31,741 bases of DNA, taken from contig DAOVQG010000016.1 of assembly GCA_030628805.1 (NCBI GenBank), positions 1-31,741 on the forward strand, read 5' to 3'. Origin of the DNA: JAGMDK01 sp023128695. GTDB lineage: Bacteria; Planctomycetota; Phycisphaerae; UBA1845; Fen-1342. The position numbers were made by a program, and so were the translations under genes. The notes under the pieces are model-generated. The model was given only the letters and a program-made list of their open reading frames with translations. It was not told where the DNA came from and did not search any database. How positions within the stretch are numbered: position 1 is the stretch's first letter; every line of letters begins with the position of its first letter. Positions 17,417 to 24,660 of this stretch are shown here, in pieces.

Positions 17417-18802
17417 ATGAAACGTTCCGTGCGCTGGAAACCGCTTTCGTACGTTGTTTTGCTGGCCGGGGCGGTTGGTCTCGGGGGGCTGGCCGGTTGC
17501 GAGCAGAAGGCCCCGCTGGGGACGGACCATATGCCGAAGCCCCCCCGGAAGCTGACCATTCTGACCCCGCACGGCGGAGCCATTCGAGAGACATTCGAGA
17601 CGGGTTTCTGGAACTGGCACCTGGAGCAGCGGAAGACCCCGGTAAACATCACGTGGATTTATCGCGGTACCCCGCAGTGTGTGGAATACATGCGCGCCGC
17701 TGGGGGAGGCGTGAGCGAGGGAGAGCGCTATACGCGGGCGGACTTGATGTTCGGCGGAGGGCTCAGCGATCACGGCAAGCTGGCGGCGGAGGGCTTCGCG
17801 CGCGCGGTTGACCTGGGCGGGGCCCTGGCGGAGATCCCCGGCGACGTGCATGGGACGCCCACCCGGGACGCGCAGGGACGTTGGTTCGTGACCGGGCTCA
17901 GCAGCTTTGGCATCGTCTACAACGAACGCGCTTGCGCGCAGCGCGGCATCACTCCGCCGACCACCTGGGATGATCTGGCGGACCCGCGGTTTTACGGTTG
18001 GGTCGCGGTGGCGGACCCGCTGGCCAGCGGCAGCCACCTGGAGTGCCTGATCCTGGTTGTACAGCACAAAGGGTGGGCGGACGGCTGGGGGACGATCATA
18101 CGCATCCTGGCCAACGCCCGGGCTCTAAACGCCCGCAGCGGCGATGCGTTGAGGCAGGTCCGGGCCGGCACCGCGCTGGCCACGTTCGCCGTGAATTTTG
18201 ACGGCATGGCCTTGGCCGCCGAAAGTGCGGGAGCGCTCAAGTACATCGATCCGCCGGGGGCGACGGCGGCCTCGCTCGACATCATCAGTGTGCTGTCAAC
18301 CGCCTCCGACATCGAACTCGCCAAGGATTTCGTGCGCTACGTGCTGAGCGAAGAAGGGCAGGCCCTATGGGGTGTGATCCGCGAGCATCGGGCCCCGTAC
18401 GGCGAAACGCTGTACCACTACCCGATTGCCCCGTCCGTTTACGAGAAGTACGCCGACCATTTGGCTGTCGCCCAGAACCCGCTGCAAGTGGAGTTCGGCT
18501 TGCAAGTTGACCCCGACCAGACCACGCGCTGGGGGAGCCTGCTCAAGCCGCTGGTGCGGGCGGTCTGCGACGAGGGGAATCACGTGCGGCTCCAGCAGGC
18601 CTGGCGGGCAGTGATCGACGCCCACCTGCCGCCCGAGGCGTTGGCCGAGCTGACCGCGCCGCCTTTCGACGAGCAAGCAACGCCGGAACTGAGCGCGCGG
18701 TTCCAGGCGGCGGACACGCCCGAGCTCCGGCAACAAGTGGACGAGTGGACGGCGCTGTTCTCGCGGAAGTACGCGCAGATCCTTGAGATGTCCAAGCGTT
18801 GA
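17417..18802 (+). CDS. Lipoprotein extracellular solute-binding protein
   Basis: 461 residues. ATG 17417 has GGAGG (17405-17409) 7 bases upstream. The N-terminus is a lipoprotein signal with lipobox 'GLAGC' (Cys near residue 30), so the mature protein is expected to be anchored to a membrane on the periplasmic side. The body is a periplasmic-binding protein type 2 fold of the iron(III)/spermidine-like group ('LTILTPHGGAIRETFE', 'SSFGIVYNERACAQRGI', 'PTTWDDLADPRFYGWVAVAD', 'AKDFVRYVLSEEGQALWG'). In the family it delivers a ligand to an ABC importer. No permease or ATPase gene is adjacent, so the transporter must be elsewhere or the protein acts as a sensor. The ligand is not determinable. Confidence 0.88.
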   Translation: MKRSVRWKPLSYVVLLAGAVGLGGLAGCEQKAPLGTDHMPKPPRKLTILTPHGGAIRETFETGFWNWHLEQRKTPVNITWIYRGTPQCVEYMRAAGGGVSEGERYTRADLMFGGGLSDHGKLAAEGFARAVDLGGALAEIPGDVHGTPTRDAQGRWFVTGLSSFGIVYNERACAQRGITPPTTWDDLADPRFYGWVAVADPLASGSHLECLILVVQHKGWADGWGTIIRILANARALNARSGDALRQVRAGTALATFAVNFDGMALAAESAGALKYIDPPGATAASLDIISVLSTASDIELAKDFVRYVLSEEGQALWGVIREHRAPYGETLYHYPIAPSVYEKYADHLAVAQNPLQVEFGLQVDPDQTTRWGSLLKPLVRAVCDEGNHVRLQQAWRAVIDAHLPPEALAELTAPPFDEQATPELSARFQAADTPELRQQVDEWTALFSRKYAQILEMSKR

Positions 18803-18860
18803 CAGTCCACCGCAAAAGTCATGTAGCGTCCGGCCGACGCCGACTTTTGCGGCGGATTGT
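18803..18860. repeat. Imperfect inverted repeat of the 'GACTTTTGCGGCGGATTG' word
   Basis: CAGTCCACCGCAAAAGTC (18803-18820) and GACTTTTGCGGCGGATTG (18842-18859) are near-perfect inverted copies flanking ATGTAGCGTCCGGCCGACGC. It begins right after the stop codon of the solute-binding protein, so it could fold as a 3' hairpin. The word is also present at 16510-16530, and a diverged copy (ACTTCCGCGGCGGATTG) at 21274-21290. Confidence 0.7.
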
Positions 18861-18930
18861 TAAATGCCCGTGCGAGAGTGAAGGGCCGCGGGGCGTGACA
18901 AGTGTGTGCCGGTCCGTTTCAATACGCCGC

Positions 18931-19791
18931 ATGAGAGTCACACGCGATATCCCGAGCACACGCGCCGCAGTGGCGGAAGCTCGCCAGAGCGGGCGAGTAG
19001 TGGGCTTGGTCCCCACCATGGGCTACCTGCACGCCGGGCATCTCTCGCTCGTCGAGGCGGCCCGGCGTGACGAGACCTTCGTGGTCGTGAGCATCTTCGT
19101 CAACCCGACCCAGTTCGGCCCTCACGAGGATTACGAGCGCTACCCGCGCGACACCGCCGGCGACTTGCAGCGCTGCGAAGAGGCCGGCGTCGAACTGGTC
19201 TTCATGCCCGCCGTCACGGACATGTACCCCCCCGACGCCACGACGACGGTCCACGTGGCGGGGCTGACTGAGACGCTCTGCGGCCCCTGCCGGCCCGGGC
19301 ATTTTGACGGCGTCGCCACGGTCGTCACCAAGCTGTTAAACATCGTTCAGCCCGACCGGGCCTATTTCGGGCGGAAGGATGCCCAGCAGTTAGCGGTTAT
19401 CCGCCGCATGACCCGCGACCTCAACCTGCCGGTCGAGATCGTCGGCTGCCCGCTGATCCGCGAGCCGGACGGCTTGGCGATGAGCAGCCGAAACGCGATG
19501 CTGTCGGCGGACGAGCGGCAACGGGCCCTCTCGTTGTACCGCTCGCTGTGCCAGGCCCGCGAACGTATTCAAAGTGGAGAGCGAAACGCCGCGGCGGTCA
19601 TCGAGCAAATGCGGCGGATCGTCGCCGCGGCCGATCCGGCCCGGAGCGACTACATCAGCGTGGTGGACCCCGACACGATGCAGCCGGTGGAGCGGATCGA
19701 GCGGCCGGTGCTGGTCGCGCTGGCGGTCTGCTTCGGCAGCACCCGCCTGATAGACAACATGCTAGTGGACCCGGGTGGGCAAAATGCGTAG
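18931..19791 (+). CDS. panC: Pantothenate synthetase
   Basis: 286 residues, normal family length, from ATG 18931; the frame is open back to 18799 but that part is repeat sequence. No clear ribosome site. It catalyses ATP-dependent joining of pantoate and beta-alanine to pantothenate, for coenzyme A synthesis in the cytosol. Diagnostic motifs: 'GLVPTMGYLHAGHLSLVEAA' (nucleotide site with HAGH), 'VSIFVNPTQFGPHEDYERYP', 'HFDGVATVVTKLLNIVQPD', 'YFGRKDAQQLAVIRRM' and 'SSRNAML'. It lies 48 bases upstream of lgt on the same strand. No panB or panD is seen nearby. Confidence 0.96.
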   Translation: MRVTRDIPSTRAAVAEARQSGRVVGLVPTMGYLHAGHLSLVEAARRDETFVVVSIFVNPTQFGPHEDYERYPRDTAGDLQRCEEAGVELVFMPAVTDMYPPDATTTVHVAGLTETLCGPCRPGHFDGVATVVTKLLNIVQPDRAYFGRKDAQQLAVIRRMTRDLNLPVEIVGCPLIREPDGLAMSSRNAMLSADERQRALSLYRSLCQARERIQSGERNAAAVIEQMRRIVAAADPARSDYISVVDPDTMQPVERIERPVLVALAVCFGSTRLIDNMLVDPGGQNA

Positions 19792-19839
19792 GATGCCCCG
19801 GGGATAAGGGCGCGAGCGAGTGAAGGATACCCGACTGCC

Positions 19840-21087
19840 ATGATGCCGGTGCTGTTCAAGATTCCAGGTTTGGGGTGGGACATTCCGGGCTACGGCTTGA
19901 TGCTCATGATCAGCTTCCTGCTGTCGATCATGTGGGCGGCCCGCCGGGCGGCGAACTCCCAGGCAAATCCCGACGTGATCCTCAACTGCGGGTTCCTGGC
20001 ATTGATCGGCGGGGTGGTCGGCGCGCGTGCCATGTACGTGATCCACTACTGGGAGCAGTTCGCCGACGCAGGCTCCACCGCTCAGGTCATCATAGCCGTC
20101 ATCAACGTCCGCAAGGGCGGGCTGGCAGTCTACGGCGGCGTCGTCTTCTCCGTGGTGCTGGTCGCGTTCTATCTCTGGCGGTCTAAGCTGTCTTGGCGCT
20201 GGTATCTGGACATCATGGCCCCGTCGGCGGCGCTGGGCATGTCGATCGGGCGTATTGGCTGCTTCCTGAACGGCTGCTGCTGGGGCGGGGTCTGCGACTT
20301 GCCCTGGGCCGTGCGCTTCCCGTTCGGCAGCCCGCCGGCGGTGCAACAGTGGACCGACCAGGTGCCCGGGGCCGAGTTGCCCCCGGAACTGCTGTTTGAG
20401 GCGCCCGTCGGCGTGCTACCCGCCGGCCAGACCGCGATCCCGATTCCACGCGATAGCTTCTACTTCTCCGATGAAGAACTCGACCAAGCCCGCGCGGTTT
20501 ACGCCGAGGTCCAGGCCGCGAAAGAAGAACTCGACGCCAAGCTGGTTGAAACCACCGATCCCCAGCGGAAGAAACGGTTGCAGGCCGAGTTTCAAGCGCT
20601 GAGGAAAACCAAGCTCGCCCCGTTATTGAGCACCGGCGGATGCTCGCCTCAATTGCAGTTAAACCTCGGCGCCGAGCAGATGCACAAGCACGACCTCAGT
20701 GCGGCCGAGCTGCGCGAGCTCGCGCGGCGGTATCCGTCTCTGCCGGTTCACCCCGCCCAACTTTATTCGGTGATCGCGCTCGGGCTCGTAGCGTTGCTGC
20801 TGAACGCGCTGTATTGGCGACGGACGCGCGATGGGCAGGTGATTTGCGCCCTGTTTATCATTGAGCCGCCGACCCGCTGGGCGCTTGAGGTTCTGCGGCC
20901 GGACAATCCGTTGGACGTCTACGGCATCACAATCTCGCAGTTCCTGGCGCTTGTGCTGGTTCCTCTGGGAGTGCTCGGGCTATTGTTGTTGCGGTTTAAG
21001 CCGCCTCGCTCTCCGAGGGCCGTCCCGTGGGAACCGCCGGCAGAAGAGCAAACGAGCAAGAAAGCCCGCGGAGCGGGGGCCAGGTAG
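19840..21087 (+). CDS. lgt: Prolipoprotein diacylglyceryl transferase with a large insertion
   Basis: 415 residues (usual family length about 260-300), from ATG 19840, with AAGGA at 19823-19827. A multi-pass inner-membrane enzyme that moves diacylglycerol from phosphatidylglycerol to the lipobox cysteine of prolipoproteins. The family signature 'GRIGCFLNGCCWGG' is present, as are 'GGLAVYGGV', 'VHPAQLYSVIALGL' and 'RWALEVLRPDNP'. Between about residues 165 and 303 an extra segment of about 135 residues is inserted, mostly charged and coiled-coil-like ('SDEELDQARAVYAEVQAAKE'), in what is normally a short periplasmic loop. It follows panC by 48 bases. Its product would process lipoproteins such as the one at 17417. 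Confidence 0.95.
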   Translation: MMPVLFKIPGLGWDIPGYGLMLMISFLLSIMWAARRAANSQANPDVILNCGFLALIGGVVGARAMYVIHYWEQFADAGSTAQVIIAVINVRKGGLAVYGGVVFSVVLVAFYLWRSKLSWRWYLDIMAPSAALGMSIGRIGCFLNGCCWGGVCDLPWAVRFPFGSPPAVQQWTDQVPGAELPPELLFEAPVGVLPAGQTAIPIPRDSFYFSDEELDQARAVYAEVQAAKEELDAKLVETTDPQRKKRLQAEFQALRKTKLAPLLSTGGCSPQLQLNLGAEQMHKHDLSAAELRELARRYPSLPVHPAQLYSVIALGLVALLLNALYWRRTRDGQVICALFIIEPPTRWALEVLRPDNPLDVYGITISQFLALVLVPLGVLGLLLLRFKPPRSPRAVPWEPPAEEQTSKKARGAGAR

Positions 21088-21097
21088 CGCGAACCCA

Positions 21098-21230
21098 TGT
21101 AGCGGCCGGGCCCCGTACCGGCCGACCACCGGCTGGAAGCCGGTGCCACACCGTAATGTAGCGGCCGGGCCCCGTACCGGCCGACCACCGGCTGGAAGCC
21201 GGTGCCACACCGTAATGTAGCGGCCGGTTC
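21098..21230. repeat. 59-bp tandem repeat made of palindrome families B and C
   Basis: Copies begin at 21098, 21157 and 21216 (partial). Each contains TAGCGGCCGGGCCCCGTACC (family B palindrome) and CACCGGCTGGAAGCCGGTG followed by CCAC (family C palindrome). The two full copies appear identical, indicating recent duplication. The array follows lgt directly and may form 3' hairpins in its transcript. Confidence 0.9.
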
Positions 21231-21291
21231 TGTCATGCAATCGCCTGGATACATTCCGATCGATACGCCACCTGACTTCCGCGGCGGATTG

Positions 21292-21801
21292 CTATACAGT
21301 AAATTCCCATGCGCATGCGCAGCCGGCATCTTCAACGCGGTCGGGGGGGCACTGGAGACAACGCGTTCTGATGCGCGAGTCGATCGTTTCCGCAAATTTG
21401 GAGTATTCCACGAGGCCGACGGGTTTGCACGGGAAGTCGGGCAAGCTTTTGCGCCGTCGCGCGGTTTGAACCCGGCACTCTACCATTTTGTAAACGAGCA
21501 TATTCTCCTGGGGCCGCTCGACGGCCTGTGGATTGATAGTGGCATATAGCCGGTAACGCAGGGCCTTTTCGAGGGCCTCCAACCCGCCGCCCGCCGGTAT
21601 CTGAAACGCCTGCATGATCCGTTTGGCTTCCATGGGCGAGAAACGTTCCCAGGAACGGGTATCGAGCGCGATGGCGGTCTTAAGCCCGTATTTCTCCTCG
21701 GCCGCGAGAAACCAGCAGCCGTCGTGGGCCAACCAGCTTTTCGCATGGATCTCGAGGAGCGTGAGTAACTCTTTGCGTGACAGATTCCGAAGGTGCTCCA
21801 T
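21292..21801 (-). CDS. DUF6125-like protein
   Basis: 169 residues, from ATG 21801 with AGGAAA a few bases upstream. The whole chain fits the DUF6125 pattern as I recall it: 'LSRKELLTLLEIHAKSWLAH', 'DGCWFLAAEEKYGLKTAIAL', 'RFSPMEAKRIMQAF', 'GGLEALEKALRYRLYATIN', 'ECRVQTARRRK', 'FPCKPVGLVEYSKFAETID' and 'RCLQCPPD', ending 'AWEFTV'. It is cytosolic, with conserved cysteines in the second half that could bind metal. Function is not established to my knowledge; a distant relation to ATC-hydrolase-like proteins is possible. A palindrome (21835-21864) lies 34 bases upstream of its start. Confidence 0.8.
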   Translation of the reverse strand: MEHLRNLSRKELLTLLEIHAKSWLAHDGCWFLAAEEKYGLKTAIALDTRSWERFSPMEAKRIMQAFQIPAGGGLEALEKALRYRLYATINPQAVERPQENMLVYKMVECRVQTARRRKSLPDFPCKPVGLVEYSKFAETIDSRIRTRCLQCPPDRVEDAGCACAWEFTV

Positions 21802-21834
21802 CGTGTTGCTTTCCTGTTGCGGGAAGGCAGGGCT

Positions 21835-21864
21835 GCTGGTGCGAGATTCCCATTTCGCACCAGC
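21835..21864. repeat. Palindromic repeat, family G
   Basis: GCTGGTGCGA (21835-21844) and TCGCACCAGC (21855-21864) form a 10-bp perfect stem with a 10-base loop. Relatives with the core GTGCGAGA...TCTCGCAC are at 27226-27247 and 27515-27538. It is in the 5' leader of the DUF6125-like gene. Confidence 0.8.
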
Positions 21865-21882
21865 GATAGACCAGCGATAGCA

Positions 21883-22016
21883 GCGCTAGGCCCGGCATTT
21901 ATGCCGGGTAAACGAGCTTTATTCCCCCTCCTTTCCTCCGCCGCCGAAGGCGGCGGAGGAAAGGAGGGGATTCTGACTCCGACCTTTCAACCCGGCATAA
22001 ATGCCGGGCCTAGCGC
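21883..22016. repeat. Nested giant palindrome: 27-bp inverted repeats around a 21-bp hairpin (family E)
   Basis: Outer arms 21883-21909 and 21990-22016 are perfect 27-bp inverted repeats, and each arm is itself palindromic (GCCCGGCATTTATGCCGGG). Inside, 21925-21945 and 21949-21969 form a perfect 21-bp stem with loop GAA; one strand is almost pure pyrimidine. The right edge coincides with the break of the TauE/SafE remnant. No open frame inside encodes a recognisable protein. Confidence 0.92.
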
Positions 22017-22229
22017 GCCGGCCTGCCCCAGTTTATGGTGTCGGTAGCTGCCGGACAACGTCGTACAGAATACCGCCAGGACGCAGGTGCCGGCCGCGTA
22101 AACGGGAGACAAACCGACATAAAAGCGAAGAAAAGGTATCAGGACGATCCCGCCGCCGATACCGAGCAAGCCGCCGAGCGCGCCGGCCGCCAATCCGCAG
22201 ACGAGAATTTCCAAAGCCTCAATCATCAA
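22017..22229 (-). pseudogene. TauE/SafE-family permease, N-terminal remnant
   Basis: About 71 residues from ATG 22229 match the first two to three helices of sulfite exporter TauE/SafE-family membrane proteins: 'VCGLAAGALGGLLGIGGGIV', 'LIPFLRFYVGLSPVYAAGTC' and 'TTLSGSYRHHKLG'. Full-length members have about 250 residues and eight or so helices. Homology stops at the outer arm of the inverted repeat (22016), and the reading then enters the repeat. No remainder is found on the other side, so the 3' part was lost. Confidence 0.8.
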
Positions 22230-22287
22230 CTGTTACATGATCCCCTAGTATTGTGTCACACCTCATTTTTCAGGCAAAGCGTTGGCC

Positions 22288-22391
22288 GTGTGCCACTGCT
22301 CTTGAGCAGTGCCCAGGCGGCCGCCTGTTAGAAGAGACACTGCTCAAGAGCAGTGGCACACAAAAGACACTGCTCAGGAGCAATGGCCACC
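22288..22391. repeat. Palindromic repeats, family D
   Basis: GTGTGCCACTGCTCTTGAGC (22288-22307) continues to AGTG. Its inverse CACTGCTCAAGAGCAGTGGC (22338-22357) continues to ACAC. A third, diverged half-copy lies at 22366-22391. Each half is a hairpin with core TGCTCTTGAGCA, and GTGCCAC/GTGGCAC borders are present. The inverted pair recurs at 24447-24520. Confidence 0.85.
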
Positions 22392-22430
22392 CAACGAGTT
22401 GCCGTATTAACCGCACCGTGATCACAGCAA

Positions 22431-22472
22431 ACTCGCTACTCGCTACTTGCTACTCGCTACTCGCTACTCGCC
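22431..22472. repeat. Heptamer tandem repeat (ACTCGCT, six copies)
   Basis: Six consecutive 7-base units differ at two bases only. The array overlaps the 3' end of the nucleotide-sugar dehydrogenase gene and supplies its last codons (Ser-Ser-Glu) and stop. Confidence 0.9.
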
Positions 22473-24094
22473 GCGACTTCGTCCTTGATCCGCTTTACGT
22501 GCCCGCGGCCGAGGCCCTTTACCTCGCAGCCGAGCTCGAAATAGCGGCGGATCTTGTCGTCGTCCAGAATCCCGAAGCAGTCGATGATCGCCGCCGGCTG
22601 GCCGGTCATCTGGACCACGTCGTCCGGGGACAGTTCGAGATACGGCGCGTGCCGCACGGCGAAGATGACCGCGTCGGCACCCTTGAGGGCCGCGGGCAGG
22701 TCCTGCTGGACGCGGAGGTCTTTCAGCCGCTCCTGGTCACGGAAGAATCGCGCCCAACTGTAGCCCGGCGACGGGTAGGTGTCCTGGGCCTCGATCTCCC
22801 ACCAATGTTGGAGGTAGGGATCGTGAACACGCATTTCGGCCCCCATCTCGGTCAGCTTGCGGACCACCATCTCGCTGCCGCTGTAACGCGTGTCGCCGAC
22901 GTCCTCGCGGTACGCCGCTCCGAGCAGCGTGATCTGGGAGGCGGCGACGACTTTGCCCATGTTGCGCAGCGCATCGCGGGTGATCTGCCCAACGTGCAAA
23001 GCCCGGGTGTCGTTGATATCGATCGCCAGCGGCGTGATCTTGAAGATGTCGTCCTCGAAGCCCATCAGGTGGTGATAGGACCACATCCCGAGCCCGCCGT
23101 CCTTGGGCAGGCAGTACCCGCCGATGCCGGGGCCGGGGAAGATCATGTTGTTGTGCGTGGGGCGGACCTTGATCGCCTTGACGACCTTGATCAGATCGAC
23201 GCCGTTGCGCTCGGCGAAGAGGCTCCATTCGTCGAGGAAAGCGAGGATCGTGGCCCGGAAGCTGTTTTCGACGATCTTGGTGGTCTCGCTTTCGAGCGGG
23301 CGGTCGAGCACGGTGAGCGGGAATTCATCGGTGTTGAGCACCTCGGTCAGGAACTTCTCGACGCGAGCGCGGGCCTCCTTGTTGACGCCGCTGCACACTC
23401 GCCAGAAGTCGCGGATGCTGGCGACGTACTCCTTGCCGGGCATGACGCGCTCGAAGCTGTGGGCCAGCAGCGGCTCGGCGTCGATCCCGCGAGCGGCGAA
23501 GGCCCGTTTGAGGATCGGCATGGCGACGTACTCGGTCGTGCCGGGCGCGACAGTGGTCTCGATCAGCACCAGGCATTGGGGCTGGATATACCGGCCGATG
23601 ATCTCGAAGCTCTTTTCGAGCGCCGCCATGTCGGCCCGTCCGGTCCGCAGGTTGCCGAGGTCCTCCTTGATGTAGTCGCACTGGACATCGACGACCACGC
23701 AGTCGGCGAGCTTCATGACCTCGTTGGTGAACGTCGCGATCAGCGTCTTCTTTTCCTTGACGCAGCGCGGGATGATCTGATCCACCTCCGGGTCCTCGGC
23801 CTTGACCGGCGAGATGCCGCGGTTCAGATAGTGGATTTTCCAGTAGCTGCGCGTGCTCGGCCGCTGCATGCCGATCACGAACTTACTCGGCTGCCCGGTC
23901 TTCTTATCGACCGTGTCGGCCACGACGGCAGCCATCACGGCCCCCACGAATCCCACCCCGACAACAACGACGATCTCGCGGCCCTGCTGCCGCTGCTCGA
24001 CGATGATCTTCTCCAAACGCTGGTACTCTTCCGCGTACTGGCCCTCGGTCGGCAGAGGGAACTTCTCTCCGTCCGGGCTGATTGAAAACGCCAT
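22457..24094 (-). CDS. Nucleotide-sugar dehydrogenase (UDP-glucose/GDP-mannose dehydrogenase family)
   Basis: 545 residues (typical members 420-450), ATG 24094 with GGAGAA just upstream. An NAD-dependent cytosolic enzyme oxidising a nucleotide hexose to the uronic acid, for exopolysaccharide or cell-surface glycans. Rossmann motif 'VVVVGVGFVGAVMAA' lies near residues 41-55, the family stretch 'LIETTVAPGTTEYV' is present, and the catalytic Cys is C328 in 'GPGIGGYCLPKD'. A C-terminal UDP-binding domain contains 'GAAYREDVGDTRYSGSEM' and 'MGAEMRVHDPY'. The N-terminal extension of about 40 residues before the Rossmann strand and an insertion after it ('DTVDKKTGQPSKFVIG') explain the extra length. 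Substrate (UDP-glucose, UDP-ManNAc or similar) is not clear. No other glycan genes are adjacent. Confidence 0.9.
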   Translation of the reverse strand: MAFSISPDGEKFPLPTEGQYAEEYQRLEKIIVEQRQQGREIVVVVGVGFVGAVMAAVVADTVDKKTGQPSKFVIGMQRPSTRSYWKIHYLNRGISPVKAEDPEVDQIIPRCVKEKKTLIATFTNEVMKLADCVVVDVQCDYIKEDLGNLRTGRADMAALEKSFEIIGRYIQPQCLVLIETTVAPGTTEYVAMPILKRAFAARGIDAEPLLAHSFERVMPGKEYVASIRDFWRVCSGVNKEARARVEKFLTEVLNTDEFPLTVLDRPLESETTKIVENSFRATILAFLDEWSLFAERNGVDLIKVVKAIKVRPTHNNMIFPGPGIGGYCLPKDGGLGMWSYHHLMGFEDDIFKITPLAIDINDTRALHVGQITRDALRNMGKVVAASQITLLGAAYREDVGDTRYSGSEMVVRKLTEMGAEMRVHDPYLQHWWEIEAQDTYPSPGYSWARFFRDQERLKDLRVQQDLPAALKGADAVIFAVRHAPYLELSPDDVVQMTGQPAAIIDCFGILDDDKIRRYFELGCEVKGLGRGHVKRIKDEVAASSE

Positions 24095-24250
24095 AACGTT
24101 CTCCTGATTGCTTGGCGTACAAAGATAAGACTATCGCGACAGGCGGTCCGTGTGGCGCCCACGGATTATGGTATACCGCCGAATCATTTACGTTACGGCG
24201 TGTATGCGAAGGCGTCAATGCAGCAATCTCGTTGCTCTCAGGAGGGTTAT
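24095..24250. other. Upstream region of the dehydrogenase gene
   Basis: First part of a 566-base gap (24095-24660). It should contain the dehydrogenase promoter, but no convincing -35/-10 pair was found. The rest of the gap is filled by the repeats listed next, apart from 24521-24600 and 24636-24660, where nothing is seen. Confidence 0.5.
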
Positions 24251-24437
24251 GGGAGGGCGAAGCTCCTGCTGAGCCGCGGTCGTGGGAGGGCGAAGCTCCC
24301 GCTGAGCCGCGGACATGGGAGGGCGAAGCTCCCGCTGAGCCGCAGTTGTGGGAGGGCGAAGCTCCCGCTGAGCCGCGGTTGCGGGAGGGCGAAGCTCCCG
24401 CTGAGCCGCTACGGCTCGGCAGGAGCCTCGCCCTCCC
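24251..24437. repeat. 33-bp tandem repeat array (family A, inverted) ending in a hairpin
   Basis: Copies begin at 24251, 24284, 24317, 24350 and 24383. Each is GGGAGGGCGAAGCTCCCGCT plus GAGCCGCGG and a 4-base variable tail (TCGT, ACAT, TTGT, TTGC). The last copy is followed by its inverse (GGCTCGGCAGGAGCCTCGCC then CTCCC), closing a hairpin. The inverse is the same word as in the array at 1-169. Confidence 0.92.
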
Positions 24438-24446
24438 ACTCGGCGC

Positions 24447-24520
24447 GTGTGCCACTGCTCTTGAGCAGTGTCTTTTCTGACCGGCAGTCGCTTGGGCACT
24501 GCTCAAGAGCAGTGGCACAC
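24447..24520. repeat. Palindromic repeat, family D (inverted pair)
   Basis: GTGTGCCACTGCTCTTGAGC (24447-24466) plus AGTG and its exact inverse ending ...AGTGGCACAC at 24520 enclose about 26 bases (24471-24496). It has the same structure as 22288-22361. Confidence 0.88.
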
Positions 24521-24600
24521 GGCTTGGCTCGGCAAGCGCCTCGCCGTCTCGCGGAATGCGACTAAATAACCGTGCGCAATTGTGCGCCAGTTCGGTCTGC

Positions 24601-24635
24601 GAAAGACCGCGCGGGCTGAAGCCCGCGGCTCTTCA
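24601..24635. repeat. Palindromic repeat, family F
   Basis: GCGGGCTGAAGCCCGC (24611-24626) is flanked by GAAAGACC on the left and GGCTCTTC on the right, giving a hairpin with extended, imperfect flanks. The second copy is at 31405-31446. Confidence 0.8.
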
Positions 24636-24660
24636 GCGGCGCATAATCGCGCACGGTCAT

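Noticed and set aside
17190..17594. Longer N-terminus for the sigma factor
   Set aside because: It overlaps the start of the solute-binding gene on the other strand and gives a proline/arginine-rich stretch with no ECF similarity.
20919..21395. Minus-strand frames containing 'CGTGFQPV' repeats
   Set aside because: Translations of the 59-bp palindromic tandem repeat after lgt and of the antisense of lgt.
22253..24085. 610-codon open frame on the + strand
   Set aside because: Antisense of the nucleotide-sugar dehydrogenase, which has intact family motifs; the frame also begins in a repeat.
24251..24437. CRISPR array
   Set aside because: Units are contiguous with only 4 variable bases, so there are no spacers, and no cas gene is present.
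24112..24565. Small proteins with 'EGEAPAEP' or 'GSAGASPS' repeats
   Set aside because: Translations of family A repeats in various frames; the same pattern appears on both strands.
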